From contig MHBH01000090.1 of the NCBI GenBank assembly GCA_001804805.1, positions 1 to 47,753 of the forward strand: a DNA stretch of 47,753 nt. The letters are read 5' to 3'. Of this stretch, positions 32,276 to 41,472 are shown in pieces. How positions within the stretch are numbered: the first letter of the stretch is position 1; each line of letters begins with the position of its first letter. Made by a program: the position numbers and the translations under genes. The DNA is from Lentisphaerae bacterium GWF2_49_21 (lineage in GTDB: Bacteria > Verrucomicrobiota > Lentisphaeria > Victivallales > GWF2-50-93). Under the pieces are notes generated by a model, which searched no databases, was not told where the DNA came from, and was given only the letters and a program-made list of their open reading frames with translations.

Positions 32276-33717
32276 CTCCACATGCAGTTCTTAGCTTCGC
32301 CGACTCCAAAAACCCAGTTCGCATCTTCAGAGGAATCTGCAGTCATGAGAGCCATTATTTCATGGGAACCGGATGAAAGTTCGACATCCTTGAAATGTCC
32401 CTGTCCGGCCCTGTGGAAAGAGGGAATCATCTTTCCGGTGCCTTCAAAGAGTAAAGTTCCATCCAGATAGAGAGAGCTTCCCATATACGTGCTAAGCATG
32501 ATTTTTCCCTTGAACGCCTCTTTTACATTGACGGAATATCTCACTGCAATCGTCTTCCCTCCATGCACCTCTTTTGGAACATAGGCGTAATTTCCCGGAA
32601 ATACGACAGGTTTCATTTCCTTCGAGATGGAGGTGATCGCAGCTTCCGTGCAGATTTTCAATCCGGACTGAATGTTTCCGGAATCGACAAAGGCTATTTC
32701 TGCGGTCACAAGAGAAGGTTCCGAGGATTTCTCAAACTGGTTTGACGAAGCAAGTTTGTCGGCGAGAGAGGAGATCATATCCGTGAACCCGTCAAGTGTC
32801 GGAGGATGGGTGATACCAGTGATCTGTTTGTTGAGCACAAGGCTCCTGCCGATCGGCTTGAGCCATTTTTCGCCTATCTGGTCAGGATGAAGGATTCCGA
32901 AGATGGCTCCGGCTGTCGCGCCAGTGCAGTCGGTGTCCTTTCCGCAGTTTACCGCACAGCAGATCGTTTTACCGAAATCGCCGTTTCCTGCGAGGAGTCC
33001 CAGCACAGTGAATCCAACGTTTTGGATGGTGTCCGTGAAGTTCGGATGGCCATATTTTGAGAGGATCATCTCTCTTACCTTCATCAGATCGCCGTACATC
33101 TTCCACCATGCCATCGTGTCTATGGAGACGCCCCGGACTTTTGATTCAAGCGGAAGATATGATGTGGATTTTAGGATTATCAGTTCCAGATCATTTTCGC
33201 GGAAGCAGAGGGATTCCATTACGGCGAAGAACATTTCCGCCCAGATTCCGTCGCCCGAATGGTCGGTGCAGGCGTCCTCATAAGCGTATTGTGCAGCCAG
33301 CATCGGATTCCCTGGTGCGAGGCAGGCCCATATTTCACTTCTAATCGCAGCGCCCATTCCGTTGTTGAACCAGTTGTCGCAGATGCCCGAGAACGGAGGC
33401 CTGATCCCGTTCCTGAGGTTGCGGATGCAGACGCCATATTCATCCCAGGGGAATTCGACATGCTTCAGCCAGGCGTCCGCAATTATGTTCTTGTCGACCT
33501 TCGGCTCCTTCATTTCGGCCATCACGCAGGCCCATAGCACCTGGAGATCAAGATCATCGTTTGGCAGCATCGTTGTCGGAACCGGATTGTAATAATCGAG
33601 CGACAGCGGGCCGTCCTTCCCCTCATAAGGAGTTCCAAGAGTTCCTCCTGCAGCTTTTCCCAGCCAGCATCCAAGGACTTTCTTCCTGTATTCAGTTTTG
33701 GTCAATGAAATTGTCAT
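32272..33717 (-). CDS. ADP-ribosylglycohydrolase-family protein with C-terminal jelly-roll
   Basis: A 481-residue protein. Residues 10-315 are the ADP-ribosylglycohydrolase (ARH) fold: LGCWLGKAAGGTLGTPYEG, LPNDDLDLQVLWA (metal site D54/D55), and VNCGKDTDCTGATAGAIFG with the second metal-binding cluster. ARH enzymes remove ADP-ribose from proteins or small molecules using Mg. Residues 360-481 are beta-rich with a PA14-like stretch (GSSLYLDGTLLFEGTG), a possible sugar-binding module. No signal peptide is seen. It lies beside sugar-degrading genes and an AraC regulator, so its substrate may be a nucleoside- or sugar-linked compound (inference). The ribosome site AAGGAG is about 7 bases before the ATG. 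Confidence 0.85.
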   Translation of the reverse strand: MTISLTKTEYRKKVLGCWLGKAAGGTLGTPYEGKDGPLSLDYYNPVPTTMLPNDDLDLQVLWACVMAEMKEPKVDKNIIADAWLKHVEFPWDEYGVCIRNLRNGIRPPFSGICDNWFNNGMGAAIRSEIWACLAPGNPMLAAQYAYEDACTDHSGDGIWAEMFFAVMESLCFRENDLELIILKSTSYLPLESKVRGVSIDTMAWWKMYGDLMKVREMILSKYGHPNFTDTIQNVGFTVLGLLAGNGDFGKTICCAVNCGKDTDCTGATAGAIFGILHPDQIGEKWLKPIGRSLVLNKQITGITHPPTLDGFTDMISSLADKLASSNQFEKSSEPSLVTAEIAFVDSGNIQSGLKICTEAAITSISKEMKPVVFPGNYAYVPKEVHGGKTIAVRYSVNVKEAFKGKIMLSTYMGSSLYLDGTLLFEGTGKMIPSFHRAGQGHFKDVELSSGSHEIMALMTADSSEDANWVFGVGEAKNCMWR

Positions 33718-33731
33718 AATTATCTCCTTTG

Positions 33732-33763
33732 TTAAAAATAATTTATTCGTCGGAATAAATTAT
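33732..33763 (-). terminator. Intrinsic terminator between AraC regulator and ADP-ribosylglycohydrolase gene
   Basis: ATAATTTATTC (33738-33748) pairs with GAATAAATTAT (33753-33763), loop of 4 bases; on the minus strand it is followed by four T. It probably ends the araC-type transcript before the next gene. Confidence 0.55.
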
Positions 33764-33862
33764 GCCGTGACAAAAGTGACAATTGATAGCACGATATTGC
33801 CAAAAGGTAATTTTTCATGGATTGAAGTGCAGGTGCGGTACTAAGTTAGGGAGTATCAATCA

Positions 33863-33920
33863 AAGACAGCCTAAAGGCTGGACTCCAAAATTTGGAGTTC
33901 ACACTTTAGTGTGCCGTCTT
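33863..33920. repeat. Palindromic element with three nested hairpins
   Basis: Outer arms AAGACAG and CCGTCTT (one mismatch) enclose CAGCCTAAAGGCTG, ACTCCAAAATTTGGAGT and CACACTTTAGTGTG, each a perfect or near-perfect small hairpin. It ends about 10 bases before the stop of the AraC-type gene. Confidence 0.65.
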
Positions 33921-33930
33921 ATTTTGGATT

Positions 33931-34851
33931 TCAGTTCTTTGGGAGATTTTCCTTGATTGAGACGTAGCTCCTGAAGCGGTTTGGGGGGATGCCGGTGCAT
34001 TTCCTGAAGGCACGTGAGAAGTAGTTTGCATCGTCGAACCCGCATGCCACGGCGACCTCGGAGAGAGGCATGTCGCCTCTTTCACGCAGGAGACGGCTCG
34101 CTTTTGAAATCCTTATCTTAAGGAGATACTGGATAGGCGTGCATCCCGCCGTCTTGCTGAAGTACCTGATGAAGGATCTCTTCGACATGCAAGCCAGTGA
34201 GCACAGCTTTCCGAGGTTCATGTCCTCATGGCAGTGGGACTGCATGTACGGTATCACCTTGCCAAGTCCGCTCCACCTGCTTTCAATCCTTGCGTCCCGG
34301 CTTTCCGAATACCTGCATGCGGTTATCAGCAGCTGGAGCAGGAGGAGCGATGACATTTCGTCGGATGCGGCATCGGGTTCGAACTGTTCCCTTTCGATCC
34401 TGTTTACGAGGGAGAGGCATTCATCAAGTCTTTCCCGTGTAAGGTTTGCGGGCTGGATGAATCGTCCGGTGAGCATATGGGAGAACAACGTCCTATATCC
34501 GTGGCACAATGACAGGACGCCTTTCCTGTTGTTTATGAAATTCTTTCGGATCAGCACATTGGACAGCTTGAAGTCGCGGCACTCCAGATAGGCATGTTTC
34601 ATTTTGCTGTCGACGAGGAAGAAGTCGCCCGGCTCGATCCTGTTCCTGTTTTTTCCAACAGCGTGCGTCGCGGATCCGCCGAGCACGAACACGAGCTCAT
34701 CGAAGTCGTGCGAGTGCTGCAGGGTGTCCCCCTGGTTGACCTTCTGTACGATCACCGATGAATTCCTTCCCCCGAGGCAGAGCTGCCTGAAGAAATATCT
34801 CCTGTAGGTGTTGGGCCTGTTCTGCGGTATGGCTTTTATGTTCAGGGGCAT
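33931..34851 (-). CDS. AraC-family transcriptional regulator
   Basis: A 306-residue regulator. Residues 20-125 are a cupin-like sensor (NQGDTLQHSHDFDELVFVLGGSATHAVG, with His and Asp for metal or sugar contact). Residues 205-300 are the two-helix AraC DNA-binding domain: LGKLCSLACMSKRSFIRYFSKTAGCTPIQYLLKIRIS, then MPLSEVAVACGFDDANYFSRAFRKCTGIPPNRFRS. It probably senses a sugar and controls the neighbouring sugar-degradation genes. It is on the minus strand, upstream of the ARH-type gene and divergent from the GH5 genes. Confidence 0.93.
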   Translation of the reverse strand: MPLNIKAIPQNRPNTYRRYFFRQLCLGGRNSSVIVQKVNQGDTLQHSHDFDELVFVLGGSATHAVGKNRNRIEPGDFFLVDSKMKHAYLECRDFKLSNVLIRKNFINNRKGVLSLCHGYRTLFSHMLTGRFIQPANLTRERLDECLSLVNRIEREQFEPDAASDEMSSLLLLQLLITACRYSESRDARIESRWSGLGKVIPYMQSHCHEDMNLGKLCSLACMSKRSFIRYFSKTAGCTPIQYLLKIRISKASRLLRERGDMPLSEVAVACGFDDANYFSRAFRKCTGIPPNRFRSYVSIKENLPKN

Positions 34852-34925
34852 GTCTGGAAATCCTTTTTTCTCGAGAAAATCTTATTTTATACAAATGGTC
34901 CGCCTGAGCCGGATTTGCACGTTCT

Positions 34926-34994
34926 CAAGTAGGGACGGGCTTCAGCCTGTCCCATGAAATTAAGATGGTACAGCCTAAAGGCCGTACCTACTTG
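34926..34994. repeat. Palindromic element with AAGTAGG/CCTACTT ends (type E)
   Basis: CAAGTAGG (34926-34933) and CCTACTTG (34987-34994) are exact inverted ends. Inside are the hairpins GGGCTTCAGCC and CAGCCTAAAGGC, joined by ATTAAGATGGTAC, a stretch shared with 41467-41570. It lies between the divergent AraC and GH5 genes. Confidence 0.7.
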
Positions 34995-35072
34995 TTCGCA
35001 ATCGTCAATATTTAGTCTTTTTTTAATTTACGGACATTGGCAATAAAGTCCAGTTAATTGGCGATTTTATGC

Positions 35073-35100
35073 TTTCACTGAAAATCTGCCAATGTATAAT
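35073..35100 (+). promoter_or_regulatory. Promoter of the first GH5 gene
   Basis: TTTCAC (35073-35078), 16 bases, TATAAT (35095-35100). The start would fall near 35107, so ATGs at 35069 and 35102 lie upstream of or at the start site and the real start codon is 35135 (GAGGTGA just before it). Confidence 0.5.
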
Positions 35101-35134
35101 AATGGCAAGAAAAAACTTACATGAGGTGATTGAT

Positions 35135-36745
35135 ATGACGTTCGCATCAGCATTCATGTCGGCAACAGTCGGATTTGTTTTTTTCGCATCGGCGGACTGC
35201 ATGGCGCAGGCACTGCCAGGGAAGACCGGGGAAGCGCGTGTCGGAGACGTGGTGTTGAAGATGGACTTCGACAAGCCGGAGGAACGGGAGAAGTTCACAA
35301 AAGCACCATGGGCGAAATGGGTGAAGGAAGGGGACAAGGGACCGACAGTTCTTTTTGTCGACGTTCCTAACACGGAAAAACCTGGACACTACAAAATAAA
35401 CATGCCGTTCGACGTCACCGCCTATAAAGGCATGTCACTCCATTTCCAGTGCATGGCGAAGACGGAGAAGGTCACCCAGCCGCCACAGCCGTACAATGGT
35501 GTGAAATACATGATGCACACCGTCTCTACCGCCGCCGGACAGCAATGGAAGAACCAGGACAAGGTATTCGGGACGTTCGACTGGAAGAAACTTTCGTTCA
35601 ACATGTCAATTCCCGATGATCTTATCAGCGGCGATATTTCACTGGGGCTTGAGAACAGCACCGGCAAGGTTTGGTTTAAAGACATTGTTGTTATCGTTTC
35701 AAGGGGCAAGATACTGCCGCGTCCCGCGCCGATGGTGAATCCTCCGCCGGCATACAAGGGGCACAGTCTGCCGCGCCTGCGCGGGACGATGTCGCCGAAC
35801 CAGTTCAAGGACGAGGATATGCGCGTACTCGGCCAGGAGTGGAATGCCAACCTCATACGCTGGCAGATGACCAGGTTGTGGGGTAAGGCAAATGTCGGAC
35901 GTGATCTGGGCGACTACGACAAGTGGATTGACGAGGAGATTGCAGATCTTGACAAGGCTCTTGAAGCCTGCAAAAAGTACGGGCTCAAGGTTGTCATCGA
36001 CCTGCACAGCCCTCCCGGCGGACGCTACGATGACAGTTCGATGGCGATGCTGACTGAAAAGATCTACCAGGACCATTTCGTCAAGATATGGGAGAAAATC
36101 GCCACCCGCTACAAGGGCAATCCCGCGGTCTGGGGCTATGACCTGATCAACGAGCCTGTGACCGGAGAACTTTCGACCGACGGGCTGGCAGACTATCTTG
36201 GAATACAGGTTCTCGCCGCAAAGGCGGTCAGGAAAATAGACCCGGATATCCCGATAATAATAGAGTCGGACAGCTGGGACAGCCCCGAGGCATATACATA
36301 TCTCGAGCCCGTCAACATAAAGAACGTCGTGTATCAGGCGCACATGTATTATCCGGGCACGTTTACGCACCAGGGAGTCAATAATAATCCTGACACTCCA
36401 GTCTCCTATCCGGGAATGATCGACGGAAAGATGTGTGACAAGGAGGCGTTGCGGAAATATCTGCAGCCTGTACGCGACTTCCAGCTTGCGTACAATGTCC
36501 ATATCTACATCGGCGAGTTCAGTGCGATCCGCTGGGCACCCGGCGACAGCGCCTACAACTACCTGAAGGACTGCATAGAGATTTTTGAGGAATACGGATG
36601 GGACTGGAGCTACCACGCATACCGCGAATGGAATGGCTGGAGTGTGGAGTACGGTCCCGACAAGAAGGACAATAATCCTGCAAAGGAGCCGACTGAGCGC
36701 ATGAAGCTGCTTCTAGGATGGTTTGAAAAGAACAAAAAACCTTAA
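35135..36745 (+). CDS. Secreted GH5-family glycoside hydrolase with N-terminal binding domain
   Basis: A 536-residue exported protein (start 35135). Residues 1-26 are a signal peptide (FASADCMAQA). Residues 30-195 are a beta-sandwich-like domain, probably carbohydrate-binding. Residues 210-530 are the GH5 barrel: LRGTMSPNQF, NANLIRWQM, VVIDLHSPPGG, YDLINEPVTG (INEP carries the acid/base Glu), VVYQAHMYYPGTFTHQG, and YIGEFSAIRWAPG with the nucleophile Glu. Such enzymes cut beta-1,4-linked or related glucans/mannans. A WDWSYHAYREWNG segment near the end is shared with the GH5 protein at 38974. It is the first plus-strand gene after the AraC regulator, 12 bases before the SGNH gene. Confidence 0.88.
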   Translation: MTFASAFMSATVGFVFFASADCMAQALPGKTGEARVGDVVLKMDFDKPEEREKFTKAPWAKWVKEGDKGPTVLFVDVPNTEKPGHYKINMPFDVTAYKGMSLHFQCMAKTEKVTQPPQPYNGVKYMMHTVSTAAGQQWKNQDKVFGTFDWKKLSFNMSIPDDLISGDISLGLENSTGKVWFKDIVVIVSRGKILPRPAPMVNPPPAYKGHSLPRLRGTMSPNQFKDEDMRVLGQEWNANLIRWQMTRLWGKANVGRDLGDYDKWIDEEIADLDKALEACKKYGLKVVIDLHSPPGGRYDDSSMAMLTEKIYQDHFVKIWEKIATRYKGNPAVWGYDLINEPVTGELSTDGLADYLGIQVLAAKAVRKIDPDIPIIIESDSWDSPEAYTYLEPVNIKNVVYQAHMYYPGTFTHQGVNNNPDTPVSYPGMIDGKMCDKEALRKYLQPVRDFQLAYNVHIYIGEFSAIRWAPGDSAYNYLKDCIEIFEEYGWDWSYHAYREWNGWSVEYGPDKKDNNPAKEPTERMKLLLGWFEKNKKP

Positions 36746-36757
36746 GATAGGGATGAG

Positions 36758-38104
36758 ATGATGAAAAGTAAAATCTTCATAATTGTTTTGTTTGTTGCAC
36801 TGGCAGGGGCCGTTAAATCATTCGGTGGCGAGATTGTAATCAAGGAGGATTTCAGCAAGGCACCGGCCAAGATCAGTTCCTGGGAGAACCGTTGGGAGCT
36901 GAAGGACGAGGCGATCAGGACAAAGGACGGTCTCAAAGCATATTCCTCCCTGCTTATGGGGAACCTGAACTTGGAATTGAACCGGACGACCCTGAGTTTC
37001 AAGGTCAGGCAGAACCAGCTCGATCCGAAGGGGAGCCTTTTCGGAGTGAAGCTGAATGCCGGCAGGGGAAACCAGCTCCACCTGTTCTACCAGAACGGAC
37101 TGATGCGCTGCATACAGACGGTTGAAGGGAAGAAAAGCGAGACGGAAAACTTCGGCAGGCTCGTGTCGCCGTTGACTGAGGGGAAAGACGCACCATGGAC
37201 GGAAATAACCTTTGACATTGCTGATTCAGCAATCAAGTCGAAAGTGAACGGACAGGACGTAGGAAGCATAGCATTGAAAAAGGAATGGAATATAAGCCTT
37301 CCAATCACGGAACTTGATTTCCACGCCTACCAGGCCGATGTCAGTTTTGATGATCTGTCGGTCGTTTCGGCGGAAAGCACGATAAAAGTTGAGGCCCAAC
37401 CGAGTGACAAGATCCTTTCACAGATGGATGTGGCTGAAAAACAGGCTGCCGCAAAAGGACCGAACGACTACAGGATCCTGTTTATAGGTGACAGCATTAC
37501 CAGGCATGGATTTTCCAAGAAAACTGTCAGTGAGATGGGATGGGATCATTTAGCGGGAATGGCCGCGACCAAGGAGGAGAATGACTACGCTCATCTACTC
37601 GCCGCGAAAATCCAGAAGCTCATGCCGGATAAGAAGGTCGATCTCCAGTTCCACGGCAAAGGTGGAAGCGGATCTGCAGCGCAACGTCTGTCCGCGATAA
37701 CTGAATTTGCGAATATCGCAGCCGACCTGGTGGTTGTCCAGCTCGGGGAGCACGAGAAGGAGGCCGTTGGTGCGGATGCTCTTGAATCAAGCTACAAGAA
37801 GCTGTTGGAGGCAATACGCGCTTGGCCCTCCAAACCGCTTGTCATTTGCACTGGTGTCTGGAACCCATATAAGGCCGGAGAAAGGACTGTATATACTGAA
37901 TGGACCCGGAAGGTTGAAGACACAATGCAAGGAGTATGCAAGAACATGTCGATTCCTTTCGCCTCGGTGGAAAAATACGCCCTTGATCCGTCCTGTAGTG
38001 GATGGGGGACGTCCGGAGGTGTAAAGTGGCATCCGAACGACAAAGGCATGCAGGGATACAGCGACGCGATATTCGCAGCTTTCGAGGAAAGCCGTAAGAA
38101 ATAA
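36758..38104 (+). CDS. Secreted SGNH/GDSL-type esterase with N-terminal binding domain
   Basis: A 448-residue exported protein. Residues 1-24 are a signal peptide ([10 protein letters not shown]). Residues 25-205 are a beta-sandwich domain ([20 protein letters not shown]), likely sugar-binding. Residues 240-445 are an SGNH hydrolase: block I GDSITRHG with nucleophile Ser, block II around [12 protein letters not shown], block III is GEHE instead of GxND, and block V is KWHPNDKG with the catalytic His. The changed block III may alter the oxyanion hole. It could deacetylate a polysaccharide attacked by the GH5 enzymes. It follows the first GH5 gene by 12 bases and is 26 bases before the pseudopilin gene. 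Confidence 0.8.
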   Translation: MMKSKIFIIVLFVALAGAVKSFGGEIVIKEDFSKAPAKISSWENRWELKDEAIRTKDGLKAYSSLLMGNLNLELNRTTLSFKVRQNQLDPKGSLFGVKLNAGRGNQLHLFYQNGLMRCIQTVEGKKSETENFGRLVSPLTEGKDAPWTEITFDIADSAIKSKVNGQDVGSIALKKEWNISLPITELDFHAYQADVSFDDLSVVSAESTIKVEAQPSDKILSQMDVAEKQAAAKGPNDYRILFIGDSITRHGFSKKTVSEMGWDHLAGMAATKEENDYAHLLAAKIQKLMPDKKVDLQFHGKGGSGSAAQRLSAITEFANIAADLVVVQLGEHEKEAVGADALESSYKKLLEAIRAWPSKPLVICTGVWNPYKAGERTVYTEWTRKVEDTMQGVCKNMSIPFASVEKYALDPSCSGWGTSGGVKWHPNDKGMQGYSDAIFAAFEESRKK

Positions 38105-38130
38105 GATTGTATTTCGAAGGGGGAATCACA

Positions 38131-38829
38131 ATGAAGAGACCTTTCACATTGATTGAATTGCTTGTCGTAATTGCGATCATCGCAATACTCGCCGCCATGC
38201 TGCTGCCTGCCCTGCATAAGGCGAAATCAACCGCTAGAAGCATCGTCTGCATCAACAATCAAAACCAGCTCGTGAAAGGTGCGGAGCTCTACAATGGCGA
38301 CTGGGACGGATACATTGTTCCAAGCTTCTCGCCCACTGGCGAAAAAGGCATGCCCGATCTGCGCAACTGGACCGGTTTCCTCCGTGAATACCTGGGAAAC
38401 AACAAGAACGCTAGTTTCGCTGCGGCGACAGATCTCGCCGTCGTCGCCTGTCCTGAAGCCCCATTCCGTTTCGGATACGGACACAACGGCGGTAATCTGG
38501 GATGGATCAATGTCAACAACGTAAATCCGAATTTCTCGTTCTGGACAAAGGTAACCCAGGGAACCAATCCTTCGAAGACAGTGATATTTGTCGACAGTGT
38601 GGCTCCAGGCGGGACAAGCGATGACTGGAACTGCGGGAAATGGAAGCCGCATGTGCGAGGAGGAGACAGCACACTCACAGATTCTGTCGTGGAATTCAGG
38701 CATTCTCCTGGAAACAGCTGCAACGTTGGATGGCTCGACGGGCATGCAGACTCCAGAAAGTACGGGGATGGTTTCCTTACGCCGGGAGTAGCCACGTCTG
38801 AGCTTGAATGGTGGGATCTGAAGAAATAG
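38131..38829 (+). CDS. Prepilin-like protein with variant H-X-DG motif
   Basis: A 232-residue protein. MKRP is a short leader, followed by [19 protein letters not shown] and Glu at +5, then [24 protein letters not shown], the classic lentisphaeral/planctomycetal prepilin-like N terminus. The C terminus has [18 protein letters not shown], a variant of the H-X9-DG processing-associated motif with 11 intervening residues. The -1 residue is Pro instead of Gly. The start is ATG 38131, with AAGGGGG about 8 bases away, not the TTG at 38107. These proteins are highly amplified in the group and their role is unknown; here it sits in a polysaccharide-degradation island. Confidence 0.88.
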   Translation: MKRPFTLIELLVVIAIIAILAAMLLPALHKAKSTARSIVCINNQNQLVKGAELYNGDWDGYIVPSFSPTGEKGMPDLRNWTGFLREYLGNNKNASFAAATDLAVVACPEAPFRFGYGHNGGNLGWINVNNVNPNFSFWTKVTQGTNPSKTVIFVDSVAPGGTSDDWNCGKWKPHVRGGDSTLTDSVVEFRHSPGNSCNVGWLDGHADSRKYGDGFLTPGVATSELEWWDLKK

Positions 38830-38851
38830 CTGGAGCCCATTCGAAAATGAG

Positions 38852-38922
38852 GTAACGCGGACATTCCTGTCTGCGATTTAAAATTAAATTTGACTCCACA
38901 GACAAGAATGTCTGTGTTACCT
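38852..38922. repeat. Palindromic element with GGTAAC/GTTACC ends
   Basis: GGTAACGCGGACATTCCTGT (from 38852) is an imperfect reverse complement of ACAAGAATGTCTGTGTTACC (to 38922); 20 of 23 terminal positions pair. It lies between the pseudopilin and second GH5 genes and could form a cruciform or act as a transcript terminator. Confidence 0.65.
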
Positions 38923-38973
38923 TTTCCAGCAATATCTAGCTAATTATGGTAATCTGAATAACAAGGAGACAAT

Positions 38974-40065
38974 ATGATCAGATGCATGGTGTTCATATCG
39001 GCTGCGATCTTTGCAGTTACCGCCGCAGTGGCTCAGGAGAAGTCCGGAGATGTGAGACAAAGAGGTTTTACCGTCGATAAGATGATTCCAGAAAACCTTG
39101 AGTCGATGAAGAAAGATTGGAATGCAAATTCTGTCAGGGTCATGCTCAAGCCGAACTCTGTATCACGGCAGGGCAAGATGAAGACATATGGAGAAGGCTG
39201 GGATAAGCTGATGAAGGAGATGTCGGCGTATCTGGACAAGGCCGCAGAACTCGGGATCGGCGTCATCCTGGATTTGCACGAGGTACCGAACGACAACCAG
39301 AAGACATACAGCGACGACAGGAAAAAGCAGAAGACGGAATTCTGGCATGACAGGACTAATCTTGATGTCGCCGTTAAATGCTGGAAGCAGGCCGCGGAAC
39401 TCTGCAAGGACAGGAAACAGGTGATCTGGTATGACATCCTGAACGAACCTCTCGACTGGGAGGATTTCCCAAGTTATGTAAAAGTCTGGCCGGAATGGGC
39501 GCAGACAATGATCGACGAAATACGGAAGATTGATCCGGAGAAGGCGGTTGTTGTCGAGGTCGGACCTGGCGGACTCTGCTGGGGATTCAAGGATTTTCCA
39601 GTGCTGAAGGGGAAGAACATTATCTATTCCACGCACCAATACCAGCCCCATGTATACACGCATCAGGGGATATCCGGCCTTAACAATACTGATCTCGCCA
39701 AGGCGTATCTCAAGATGCAGCAGAAATGGCCGGGAGAATTTTCCGACACCGGTGGAGGAATGTGGGACAAGGCAAGGCTCTACAAGGAGCTCGCCCCGAT
39801 GATCGAGTTCCAGAAAAAGAACAATGTCAGGATCTATATCAGCGAGTTCGGAGTGGCCAGGTGGTCCCCTAATTCCGCCGATTATGTCAGGGACAATCTG
39901 GAAATCTTTGAGGAGTTCGGATGGGACTGGTCGTTCCATGCATACAAGGAGAATCCCATCTGGGATCCGGAATATGAGCCGGTGTTCGGGGAGAATGCGA
40001 AAGCGAAGGAGACGACTCCGGTCGGAGCAGTCCTTAAAAAATACTTTGAGAAGAATTCAAAGTAG
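38974..40065 (+). CDS. Secreted GH5-family glycoside hydrolase
   Basis: A 363-residue exported enzyme. Residues 1-20 are a signal peptide (FAVTAAVAQ). The barrel has NSVRVMLKPNS, VILDLHEVPND, WYDILNEPLDW (acid/base Glu), IIYSTHQYQPHVYTHQG, and YISEFGVARWSP with the nucleophile Glu. It is a single-domain relative of the GH5 protein at 35135, sharing WDWSFHAYKENPIW-like and ...THQG segments, so the two probably arose by duplication. AAGGAG lies 5 bases before the ATG. The substrate may be a beta-glucan or mannan, not resolved here. Confidence 0.9.
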   Translation: MIRCMVFISAAIFAVTAAVAQEKSGDVRQRGFTVDKMIPENLESMKKDWNANSVRVMLKPNSVSRQGKMKTYGEGWDKLMKEMSAYLDKAAELGIGVILDLHEVPNDNQKTYSDDRKKQKTEFWHDRTNLDVAVKCWKQAAELCKDRKQVIWYDILNEPLDWEDFPSYVKVWPEWAQTMIDEIRKIDPEKAVVVEVGPGGLCWGFKDFPVLKGKNIIYSTHQYQPHVYTHQGISGLNNTDLAKAYLKMQQKWPGEFSDTGGGMWDKARLYKELAPMIEFQKKNNVRIYISEFGVARWSPNSADYVRDNLEIFEEFGWDWSFHAYKENPIWDPEYEPVFGENAKAKETTPVGAVLKKYFEKNSK

Positions 40066-40078
40066 GATGGATTGCCAA

Positions 40079-40220
40079 CCTGTCTGACTTAGAAATGAGT
40101 TCAAAAACGGCTGAATTTGTTTGTAGTAGCGCATGTTTGCGCGTTCTTCAGTCTTTCGAAGTTCCGTTAAGAACGCTCGAACACGAGCTACTACAAGCGA
40201 AAAACCCTAAGTCAGACAGG
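40079..40220. repeat. Complete palindromic element, MITE-like
   Basis: Ends CCTGTCTGACTTAG (40079-40092) and CTAAGTCAGACAGG (40207-40220) are a perfect 14-bp inverted repeat. Inner arms TTGTAGTAGCGCATGTTTGC and the reverse-complementary GAACACGAGCTACTACAA are imperfect inverted arms. The left half recurs at 13801-13873. There is no open reading frame inside. It occupies much of the 321-base gap 40066-40386; the remainder (40221-40386) shows only a ribosome site for the next gene. Confidence 0.8.
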
Positions 40221-40386
40221 CTCATCCTGAGGAATCCTGAATTCTGCTCCTTGCAATAACTCTATAATTTACTTTTGCTCGCCATATGTCAATTTTAGTG
40301 GTTCCCTTCAATATTTTCCTGTAGGAATGAAAATCTTCAGGATGACAGTATATTATGAGCCCTAACCAAAACAAAGGGGATTTACC

Positions 40387-41472
40387 ATGCCTATGACCGG
40401 TAAGGAAAGGATCTCGAATATTCTCAAGAGGAAACCCGTCGATCGCATCGGACTCTACGAACACTTTTGGGGAGACACCCAGAAAGTCTGGACCGACCAG
40501 GGACATATCAAGAAGGACGAAGATCTCGCCACGCACTTCGGGTTCGATATGTCTGGATGCTGGGCGTTCAACTATGTCGCCAACATGGACTTTAAAAATG
40601 AAGTCATTGAGGAGGATGCCGAGACCAAGCTCGAAAAGGACGGAAACTACGCGATCCTCCGTCGTCACAAGCTCCACAACGCAACTCCTGAACATGTTGA
40701 TTTTACCGTGAAGGACCGCGCTGGATGGGAGGAGCTCATCAAACCATATCTACTCAAGACTGACAGGCGCAGGATCAATTTCGAAGGATATAAGCAGGCA
40801 AAAGAAGCTGCGGCGAAAAACAACCGTTTCTTCTGCTGGTCAGGAGTAAATGTCTTTGAACAGATGCATCCCATCTGCGGACATGAGTATATGCTAATGG
40901 GAATGGCGCTGGATCCGGACTGGATCAAGGACATGACCAACACACTTTCAGATCTGAACCTGAGGCTCATGGAAGTTCTTTTCGCCGAATGCGGGAAGCC
41001 TGACGGGATTTGGTTCTACGAAGACATGGGATTCAAGGAAAGACCGTTCATGTCGCCGGAAATGTACGGGGATATGGTACAGCCTGCACACAAAAAGACT
41101 TTCGACTATGCGCACTCCCTCGGTCTCCCTGTAATTGTCCACTCCTGCGGATATGTCGAACCTCTGGTTCCAGGACTTATTGAGGCGGGAATGGACTGCC
41201 TGCAGGTGATCGAGATCAAGGCTGGCATGGATCTGCTCAGGCTCAAGAAGAATTTCGGGCACAAGATCGCATTCTGTGGTGGTATGGATGCCAGGAACCT
41301 GGTCGCGAACAACAAGGATGCCATCAAGAAGGAACTGCAGCAGAAGATACCGGCTGCCATGAAGGATTCTGGATACATCCTGCATTCGGACCATTCGATT
41401 CCGACAGACTGCAAATACGAGACATACCGTTATTTTGTTGATGAAGGATTACGGCTTGGAACTTATAAGTAG
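40387..41472 (+). CDS. URO-D-type (MtaA/MtbA-like) methyltransferase
   Basis: A 361-residue protein of the uroporphyrinogen decarboxylase superfamily, in the corrinoid-methyltransferase-like branch. Zinc-type ligands are H252 and C254 (VHSCGYV) and C297 (FCGGMDARN), matching the HxC...C pattern of MtaA/MtbA, and not the decarboxylase active site. The N terminus MTGKERISNILKRKPVDRIGL is typical. Such enzymes move methyl groups to or from corrinoid proteins or thiols. No corrinoid protein is nearby, so the partner is unknown. AAAGGGGA is 6 bases before the ATG. The AAG-TAG end coincides with the left edge of a dispersed repeat. Confidence 0.85.
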   Translation: MPMTGKERISNILKRKPVDRIGLYEHFWGDTQKVWTDQGHIKKDEDLATHFGFDMSGCWAFNYVANMDFKNEVIEEDAETKLEKDGNYAILRRHKLHNATPEHVDFTVKDRAGWEELIKPYLLKTDRRRINFEGYKQAKEAAAKNNRFFCWSGVNVFEQMHPICGHEYMLMGMALDPDWIKDMTNTLSDLNLRLMEVLFAECGKPDGIWFYEDMGFKERPFMSPEMYGDMVQPAHKKTFDYAHSLGLPVIVHSCGYVEPLVPGLIEAGMDCLQVIEIKAGMDLLRLKKNFGHKIAFCGGMDARNLVANNKDAIKKELQQKIPAAMKDSGYILHSDHSIPTDCKYETYRYFVDEGLRLGTYK

